Source: Halicephalobus mephisto
Taxonomy: Eukaryota > Nematoda > Chromadorea > Rhabditida > Panagrolaimidae
Assembly: GCA_009193035.1 (NCBI GenBank)
Contig: SWDT01000060.1
Coordinates: forward strand, 372,001-436,000
DNA length: 64,000 nucleotides
Direction: 5' to 3'
A model generated the notes under the pieces. The model was not told the DNA's origin and did no database searches. It saw nothing but the letters and a program-made list of their open reading frames with translations. Positions 58,201 to 64,000 of this stretch are shown here, piece by piece; within the stretch, counting starts at the first letter, position 1; each line of letters opens with the position of its first letter. The position numbers were made by a program, and so were the translations under genes.

Positions 58201-61200
58201 TTTTTGAATTATCTAGATAAAAATCAAAATCAATATCTTTGAAAAATCTTAATCCACCACAAAACTTTTACTTTTTGTTTATATTTGGTTTTTTTGATTA
58301 ATTTTAAATTTTTAAAATTAATTATTTTTATTTTTCAGAAAAGTCTGTGTTCATTGTAAATGCGACCGTTCAGAACATGAAATCGGTCCCAATCAAGTTT
58401 TGAACGTTTATGAAAGACTCGGAATAAAACCTTCCCGTAAGTTATTCTATTTTTTTAAAATAATTTTTAAATTCTTTCAATTTATTTTAAAAATTTCAAT
58501 TTATTCTAATTTTTTTAAAATAATTTTTAACTTATTTCAATTTATTTTAAAAATTTCAATTTATTCTATTTTTTTAAAATAATTTTTAAATTATTTTAAT
58601 TTATTTTAAAAATTTTAATTCATTCTATTTTTTTAAAATAATTTTTAAATTCTTTCAATTTATTTTAAAAATTTCAACATTCTAATTTTTTTTAAATAAT
58701 TTTTAAAAATTTCAATTTATTTTAAATTGTTTTAAAAATGTTGATTTTTTAAAATAATTTTTAAATAAATAACTTTAAATTATTCTAAAAATCTTTATTG
58801 AAATTTTCGAGGTTTTTTAACAATTTCAATTATTTTAAATATTTTTAATTTTTTAAATTATTTAAATTTTTAAATTTTTTTAATTATTTAAAATTATTTA
58901 AATTTTTAAATTATTTAAATTTTTAAATTTTTTAAATTTTTTAAATTTTTTTAATTTTTTTAATTATTTAAAATTATTTCAGCCGAAATGGCCGCTGTAA
59001 TGAAGAACCAGAGAGGGGATATGCCCGGATCTGTAGCCCATGGATACGCCTGGGTCCCGCCGGGATTGACGAGAACAAAGGTAACGATTCTGATTTTATC
59101 TCGAGGAATAATTATTCCCATGGATATCGGGATTTTCGGCTATTTATAAAATTATTCAAATCGGAATTTCTTCCAAATTTTCTAAAAATTCTGAAATTTT
59201 TAAAAAAGTTTTTAAATTTTTGAAGATTTTTTATTTTTTTTACAAAATTCTGAAATTTTTATTTTTTTTTGTAAAATTTTGAAAATTTCTGAAAATTTTC
59301 ATTTTTTTGTAAAATTTTGAAAATTTTTGATTTTTATAAAATTCTGAAATTTTTAATTTTTTTGTAAAATTTTGAAGATTTCTAAAAATTTTTGATTTTT
59401 ATAAAATTCTGAAATTTTTAATTTTTTTGTAAAATTTTGAAGATTTCTAAAAATTTTTATTTTTTTTTCAAAATTCTAAAAATTTTGATTCTTATAAAAT
59501 TCTGAAGACTTCTAAAAATGCTAGTCCTTTGAATCTCCTTTATCCCCTAGTTGTTCTCTGGGTCAGATATCCAAAAATTTCCCAATTTGAAAGGATTACC
59601 TCATTTTTCTCACTTGTACGTCAACTGGTGCGCGAAGAGGTCTCTCGTCGGTCAGTCGGATTTTCGAGTGCCTCTGGCAAAAATCGTCAAAACTAAATTT
59701 GTTTTTTTTTTAAATTTTTAAAATGGATTTTTTTTTGGATAATTCATTTAAAAATTTTTTTAATCACGCCAAAAGTTACTTTGTCTCAGATGGAAAGTTT
59801 TTAAAAACGACTGAAATGGTAAGCCCTGAGGGGATTTGTGTTTTTCGGGAGTTGCTTTTCCGGGACGATTATCCATTCAGCCGAAAGTAAGGTTGACTAT
59901 TCGGGTGTTAAATGAGCTTTGGGACTCAAATGTTAAAAATAATATTATTATAAAAACTCAAAATTCACTTTTTTTAAAAATTAAAAAAAATGTTTTTCGA
60001 AAAATCATAAAAATTCAAAATTCACTTTTTTTTTTAAATTTTTTAAATATAAATTTTTTTGAGAATTAAAAAAATTCGAAATTTTTAAAATTATAAAATC
60101 TTTAAAATTACGAAATTTTTAATTTATTTAATTTATAAAAGTTTTTGTGTTTTTTAATTTATTTAAATTATCTAAATTATAAAATTACGAAATTTCTAAT
60201 TTATTTAAATTATAAAATTATGAAATTTTTAATTTATTTAAATTATAAAAATTTCTATATTTTTTAAATTATTTAAATTATAAAATTTCAGGTAGAGGAA
60301 TACATGTCCCAGCTCCCGAATCATGTTGTTCCAAGAATTAACAGTTTGGGAGAAAAATACAGAGAAAAACAATTAATGCTACAATTGCCCAGACAAGATT
60401 TGTCAATTGCATATTGCAAACATCTGAAAACACCTGTGGAAAGAAGAATCTACGAGGAGTTCGTCAATGCCAGAAATGAGATTGCCCTGGATATCGGGTT
60501 TGTGTCGTCGAATCTGCCAAAGGCAATGGTCAGTTTTCACGTAATTTTAATGAAATAATTAAACAGTAATTAAAAAGTAAAATTTTTCTTCAAAATCAGT
60601 CACTATCCAAGATTAATTTTTTTTGAGATTAATTTCGGATAGTGTCTATTTTTTGATTCTTTAGTCACTATCCAAGTTTCATTTTTTTGAGATTAATTTT
60701 GGATAGTGTCTATTTTTCGGTTTTTTTAGTCACTATCCGAGTTTGGTACTTTTGAAAATAACTTTGAATAGTGTTAATTTTTCTTTTTTCAGTCACTATC
60801 CAAATTTACTTCAATTGATTTTACTTTGAGTAGTATTGGATAGTGTCTATTTTTCGATTTTTTAGTCACTGTCCAAGTTTGAATTTTCAAAAGAATCGAA
60901 CGAAAGTGAATTTGAATAGTGACTGAAAAAACAATTAATCACCAAAAACAGTTGTTATCCAGGTTTGCTTTCTTCATTGACGTGAGAAGTTATTTTGAAT
61001 AATGTCCTTCTGAATGATAAATCGTTAATTTCAATCACTATCCAAAGTTTCACTTACTAGACTCCATTATGTAAACCTGGATAGTATCTGAAAAAGACGA
61101 TTAGTAGTCGAAAGTAGACGCTATCCAAAGTTGTTTTCAATGCAAATGGATAGTGACGAAAAATATTCATTTTAAAAAAAAGTCACTATTTTATTCTTTC

Positions 61201-61711
61201 GAAATCAAACCTGGATAGTGTCTGAAAAAGACGATTAGTAGTCGAAAGTAGACACTATCCAAAGTTGTTTTCAATGCAAATAGATAGTGACGAAAAATAT
61301 TTATTTTCAAAAAAAGTCACTATCTAATTTTATTCTTTCGAAATCAAACCTGGATAGTGTCTGAAAAAGACGATTTATCTTCCAAAGTAAACACTGTCCA
61401 AAATTGTTTTCAGTGCAAGTAGTGTTTTCATAAGACGATAACTTGGGAACTTTAAGGACTATATTTTTCTACTTTAAGTGAATTTATTTTTTTAGGAATG
61501 CCAAAAGTGCCGTGGGGTCCTGGAAAAAGGGGACATGGCGGTGACGGCCCCAAAACTGGGGGAAAACGCGGGATGGCACCCTGCATGTTTCATTTGTGCA
61601 ACATGCGAGCAATTACTTGTTGATCTTACTTACTGTGTTCGTGAAGATAAAATTTACTGTGAAAGACACTATGCTGAACTCCACAAGCCCCGTTGTTCTG
61701 CATGTGATGAG
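28222..61711 (+). CDS. prkl-1: Prickle-like PET-LIM protein, partial at 3' end, 9 exons seen
   Basis: Prickle is a cytoplasmic planar-polarity protein that works with Van Gogh/Strabismus at the membrane. Exons: 28222-28389, 29430-29645, 44662-44793, 45348-45476, 50405-50568, 58339-58436, 58983-59080, 60292-60528 and 61496-61711; 486 codons in one frame. The first four encode a low-complexity N-terminus (GLLCSC near the start; acidic TDDEEELEGA). Exons 5-6 encode a Cys-rich block, GQPCS...CKC...WRKVCVHCKCDRSEHE (250-285), as in human PRICKLE3. Exons 7-8 encode the PET domain, YAWVPPGL (324-331) then SLGEKYREKQLMLQLP, with prickle-type and not testin-type residues. Exon 9 encodes LIM1 (C416, C419, WHPAC, CxxC, YCxRH) and the first cysteines of LIM2 (KPRCSACDE). 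LIM2 and LIM3 must lie beyond the window. Because of the 15 kb intron 2, exons 1-2 could belong to another transcript; exons 5-9 are certain. Confidence 0.85.
28390..29429. repeat. Prickle intron 1: GGCGTTTTGAGAAAATTGCC array
   Basis: About 28391-29000 holds some 14 units of 45-60 bp based on TTTGGCGTTTTGAGAAAATT and GCCAACGATATT. About 29100-29340 switches to five units of TTTTTGGCGTTGTGTCCATT with TTGCCAAAAATAAAATTC. Long open frames on both strands here (Ser/Phe/Gln-rich on the minus strand) are repeat products. Confidence 0.85.
30200..30675. repeat. TTGGATAGTGACTG hairpin array C (Prickle intron 2)
   Basis: Six to seven forward/reverse pairs. Here the spacer between pairs is conserved (AAGTTTGCATTAAAGTAGTT in at least four units), giving a regular period near 80 bp. 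Confidence 0.9.
33640..34260. repeat. Minisatellite with TAAGTACCCTATATACCCCC
   Basis: Five units of about 115-130 bp, each carrying TAAGTACCCTATATACCCCC followed by CATTTTTACCGTATTTGGGA or a CATACTTAT variant, then an AT-rich part. The C-run makes this unit stand out from the surrounding DNA. Confidence 0.9.
44794..45347. repeat. Prickle intron 3 with TTGGCGTT/ATGCC units
   Basis: Four degenerate units of about 90 bp link AAATTGGCGTTTTGTTCCGA, ATGCCACAAGTA and a GCGAAAATT stretch. They are related to the TTGGC...GCCAA repeats at 12.5 kb and 29.1 kb. Confidence 0.65.
49008..49154. mobile_element. Short non-autonomous DNA transposon (mariner-like MITE)
   Basis: 147 bp flanked by TA on both sides (49006-49007 and 49155-49156). 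The ends form imperfect inverted repeats of about 35 bp: the left end starts CACAAAAAGTGTAACTTTTA and the right end, read on the minus strand, starts CACAAAAAAGTATAATTTTT. Both continue into AGTCC(A/C)(C/G)TAACAAATG. TA duplication plus such ends are typical of Tc1/mariner-derived MITEs. No transposase is encoded. Confidence 0.7.
49157..49500. repeat. TTGGCGAAAAGTTCTTA minisatellite
   Basis: About 12 units of 27-28 bp, GATTGGCGAAAAGTTCTTAT or ...AATG, each followed by TGTCAAA or GCCACG. It sits exactly between two related MITE-like elements. Frames on both strands stay open because of the repeat. Confidence 0.9.
49508..49657. mobile_element. Second, more decayed copy of the 49008 MITE
   Basis: It starts CAAAAAGTGTAACTTTTAGT followed by CCACTAACAAATGAAAAT, identical in sequence to the first copy, and ends with the inverted counterpart (GTTACTGGGCCAAAAGTTAC and GATTTTTTG). 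Interior and right end are more diverged and flanking TA is less clear. Confidence 0.6.
49878..50265. repeat. TTGGATAGTGACTG hairpin array D (Prickle intron 4)
   Basis: Five forward/reverse pairs. Two copies of an about 165 bp double-hairpin unit with loops AAGGTGGAAGTTAATCGTCA and ACGAGACAATTTATTTTTAA are almost identical to part of array E, 5 kb away in the next intron. Confidence 0.9.
52095..52285. repeat. Two copies of a 40 bp GC-rich hairpin sequence
   Basis: GGCAGCTCGCGCCCGGTTAC (about 52117) and GGCAGCTCGCGCCTGGTTAC (about 52246) are each followed by GCA(C/T)GTTGC(G/A)AGCATAC. In the first copy GCTCGC and GCGAGC can pair as a 6 bp stem. This is very unlike the AT-rich surroundings. 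Confidence 0.85.
54290..55190. repeat. TTGGATAGTGACTG hairpin array E (Prickle intron 5)
   Basis: About 11 forward/reverse pairs with several decayed ones (for example near 54660-54900). The right part (about 54915-55140) is nearly the same as array D. Reverse arms are of two kinds, CAGTCACTATCC and AGACACTATCC. Confidence 0.9.
58437..58982. repeat. Prickle intron 6: about 60 bp AT tandem repeat
   Basis: Four units of about 60 bp (TTCTATTTTTTTAAAATAAT and TTTCAATTTATTTTAAAAAT), followed by TTAAATTATTTAAATTTTT steps up to the acceptor. Confidence 0.85.
59081..60291. other. Prickle intron 7
   Basis: 59160-59510 holds about seven units of ATAAAATTCTGAAATTTTTA type. 59520-59920 is complex sequence of unknown role containing GCCTCTGGCA and CCCTGAGGGG. 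59930-60290 is AT-rich with AAATTATAAAATTACGAAAT steps. Confidence 0.65.
60592..61405. repeat. TTGGATAGTGACTG hairpin array F (Prickle intron 8)
   Basis: About ten pairs filling most of intron 8 (60529-61495). In the first half many copies start GGATAGTGTCTATTTTT and pair with AGTCACTATCC. In the second half an about 160 bp unit with GAAAAAGACGATTAGTAGTC is repeated. Confidence 0.9.
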
Positions 61712-64000
61712 GTTCGTTTATTAGTTTATTTTTGAAGTTCAGAGACCGGGGGCGGGTGTAACGCCAAAAATTCGGTTATATCTTACTTAAAAATGAATGC
61801 CGCTTTATCTTGTTCTTTTTTTTCAAGAAACATGGTCCGGCAACTGGCGATTTGTTACACAACTTTTAAATTTTGTGTTCGAGTTTGTCTATCCTCAATC
61901 AGCGGCGTTGGATTTATGAAAGCCCTCCGGCTGAGCGCTATCTCGGCTTAATCTCGGCTCAATCTCGAATTGCTGTTTTGCGGACTGACCGCAGTTAATT
62001 CTGAATTTTTCTCAAACAATTACTTTCTATTTTCGAATTGCAAATTAAAATTTCTTAAAGTAAACGATTTTCGTTCAAAGACCATCAGTGAGAATTTCTC
62101 GGCATTCTGATTCGTTTTGCCAAAAAATATTTTTCTTAAATTTTGATTTTTATATCAAGATCAATGATAAAGATTTCTTGGCATTCAGGATAGTTTCGCC
62201 AAAGATATTTTTGACTTACAACTTTCGTGTCAAGATCAATGATAAAGATTTCTTGGCATTCTGAGTTGTTTCGCCAAAGATATTTTCGACTTACAACTTT
62301 CGTGTCAAGATCAATGATAAAAATTTTCTGGCATTCTGAGTTGTTTCGCCAAAGATATTTTCGACTTACAACTTTCGTGTCAAGATCAATGATAAAAATT
62401 TTCTGACATTCAGGATAGTTTCGCCAGAGATATTTTTGACTTACAACTTTCGCGCTAAGATCAATGATAAAAATTTTCTGGCATTCAGGACCGTTTCGCC
62501 AAAGATATTTTTAACTTACAACTTTCGTGTCAAGACCAATTTCAAATTTTCACCTTTTTGACATTTATCGTATTTTTTAAAATTTATATTTTCTAAAAGT
62601 TCTTAAATTTTGTCTTTAGAATTAAAAAAATTATTTTCGTTCCGAGACCTGTTTTCTATTTTTTTAAATTTCATTATTTTCGAAAAATCTCAAAAAAGTA
62701 ATATTTTTGATAAAATTAAAAATTAATTTTTGAAAAAAAATTTAAAAATAATTTGAGATTTTTTGTTCAAAACTGAGTTTAATGAATCCAAAAATTGATG
62801 AAATGCCAAATTTTTCCATCAATTCAGTTTCCGTTTCTGGGTGGAAAAAGAACAAAAAAGCTATTTTGGAATTTTTGTTTTGTCGACTCTTGGGTGGAAA
62901 AAAGCATAAAGAAAAATCCTATTTTAAAAGTTTTATTTTTTTTAATTTTTATTTTTTTTTAAATTTTCGAATAAAAAAATCCTATTTTAAAATTTTTATT
63001 TTTTTAAATTTTTATTTTTTTTTTAAATTTTCGAATAAAAAAGTCCTATTTTAAAAGTTTTATTTTTTTAAATTTTTAAATAGTCTTAATTTTTTAAAAT
63101 TTTCGAATAAAACAATCCTATTTTAAAAGTTTTAATTTTTTTTATTTTTAAATTTAAAAAAATTTTTTATTTTAAAGAAAAAAGTGGCATTCGAAACACT
63201 CTGTTTTTCTCGAACGGAAAATTATCATTTAAAATTTTAAAATTTTTTTATTTTTTTAAAACTTTTATTTTAAAGAAAAAAGTGGCATTTGAAACACTCT
63301 GTTTTTTGTTCTCGGTCAAGAAAGTCAAGTTTGTCATTTTGCCCGAACCCCAGAGCGACATTAGTTCTCAGGACTGATACTTTTGTCAGAACTAGAGCAG
63401 TTGCTTTGTTTTACTCTAGTTTCATCGGAAAAAAATTTCATGTTTCTTTAAGATTGATTTTCCCATATTTAAAGAAAAAATAATTTTTAAGTTTTTGTTC
63501 AAAGAAAATTTCCACAGTAGGAGGTCAAAAATAATTTTATTTTTTTAATTTTTTCAAAAATTTCAAAATTTTTTTTTAAATTTAAATTTTTTTATTTTTT
63601 TTAAGTTTTTTAAGTTTTTTATTTTTTTTTAAATTTAATTTTTTTTATTTTTTTTTAAATTTTTAAATTTTTTTAAATTTTTTTTTTATTTTTTTTTAAA
63701 TTTGAATTTTTTCGAAAATTTTTTTTAAAAACTTTTAATTTTTGAAATTTTTAAAATTAAAAAAAATGACAAAATTTTTGTGAATGATGACCGTCGAGGG
63801 AATCTGAGTTGTCAAGCTGGATCTCGAATCGAGCCCCCTGTGGCGGAATTGATTTTGTCTTTTTTAAAAATAAAAAATGGAAAAATTGGAAACCATATGT
63901 CTTGTTTAGTTTGGCGCCTAAGAATTTCCGGATTTTTTCAAATTTAATTTTCATAAAAAAATAAACAAAAATTTTCTCAAGATTAAAAGAATAAAGTTTA
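61712..64000. other. Start of Prickle intron 9, not closed in the window
   Basis: Begins with donor GTTCGT at 61712. 61740-62040 is complex, GC-richer DNA with three TCTCGGCT(T/C)AA steps near 61950. 62090-62540 is a tandem repeat (separate entry). 62920-63170 has four AT units of about 65 bp (TCCTATTTTAAAAGTTTTAT). 63175-63480 repeats AAGAAAAAAGTGGCATT twice, then complex sequence. 63540-63750 is T/A tract; 63780-63960 is a complex island. No exon for LIM2/LIM3 was found. Confidence 0.65.
62090..62545. repeat. About 83 bp tandem repeat with TTGGCATTC and CGCCAAAGAT
   Basis: Five to six units, each with TTTCTTGGCATTCAGGATAG, TTTCGCCAAAGATATTTT, ACTTACAACTTTCGTGTC and AAGATCAATGATAAA. The TTGGC and GCCAA halves are in inverted orientation within each unit. 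Confidence 0.9.

Larger units (their letters stand above)
50569..58338. repeat. Prickle intron 5 (7.8 kb): arrays, islands, hairpin array E
   Basis: 50570-51010 AT units (AATTTCGAAATTCATAAAAA). 51020-51230 complex island. 51240-51870 GAATTTGATGGATTTTTGA units. 52080-52290 duplicated GC-rich hairpin (separate entry). 52290-52730 AGTTCATCAATGAATTTAAA units. 52840-52980 complex island. 53040-53220 AAAATATTTTTTTTTGAATT units. 53400-53880 ATGAAATTTTTATGATCTAC units. 54290-55190 hairpin array E. 55440-55740 AT units. 55740-56050 complex island with a DR4 element. 56050-56500 TTTAAACAACAATTTAAAAA units. 56640-56890 complex island. 56890-57720 TTTTCGTTGTGAGACC units. 57720-58260 AT. No gene was recognised inside; frames at 51948-52160, 52167-52831 and 55856-56041 look like chance or repeat products. 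Confidence 0.75.

Overview
This window is nuclear DNA from a nematode, most likely a rhabditid. It is very AT-rich. Its genes have introns of the GT...TTTCAG type, several start codons sit just after a TTTCAG-like acceptor (as for spliced-leader trans-splicing), and there is a cuticle collagen with the N-terminal layout specific to nematodes. From memory of C. elegans, a septin beside an NSA2 gene (unc-59 and W09C5.1), a TSPO gene beside smn-1 (C41G7), and moag-4 are all chromosome I genes, so the window probably comes from the equivalent linkage group.

Layout. 0.2-3.4 kb: a septin (minus strand) and the ribosome-biogenesis factor NSA2 (plus), head to head across a 370 bp shared upstream region. 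5.5-7 kb: a two-exon cuticle collagen (minus) with a TATA box and an AATAAA signal. 7-13.5 kb: gene-free repeats. 13.6-19.2 kb: an eight-exon, catalytically complete M1 aminopeptidase with a type II membrane anchor. 20.4-25.1 kb: a compact cluster of three tandem TSPO-family genes, then smn-1 (plus), then the SERF/MOAG-4 gene converging on smn-1 from the minus strand. 28.2 kb to beyond 61.7 kb: a Prickle-type PET-LIM gene with enormous repeat-filled introns, one about 15 kb long. Its 3' part lies outside the window.

The rest is mostly simple AT tracts and minisatellites, with a few families that recur at distant places. The most striking is a 14 bp motif, TTGGATAGTGACTG, in six arrays (8.6, 26.3, 30.2, 49.9, 54.3 and 60.6 kb). 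Forward and reverse copies alternate, so each array is a row of hairpins about 47 bp long repeated about every 80 bp. The motif resembles the TTGG-starting 12-mers of C. elegans meiotic pairing centres, which makes a pairing-centre-like or other zinc-finger-bound locus a testable hypothesis. Other families are a degenerate TCTCANNACGAAAATT core in about a dozen tandem arrays, TTGGC...GCCAA repeats, an intronic TTCATATATGAA palindrome shared by short introns of six genes, and a mariner-like MITE pair flanking a minisatellite.

The genes are mainly housekeeping: cytokinesis (septin), 60S ribosome assembly (NSA2), snRNP assembly (SMN), proteostasis (MOAG-4), mitochondrial membrane transport or sensing (TSPO), ectopeptidase activity, cuticle structure and planar polarity (Prickle). 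No virus, CRISPR array, tRNA or rRNA gene was found.
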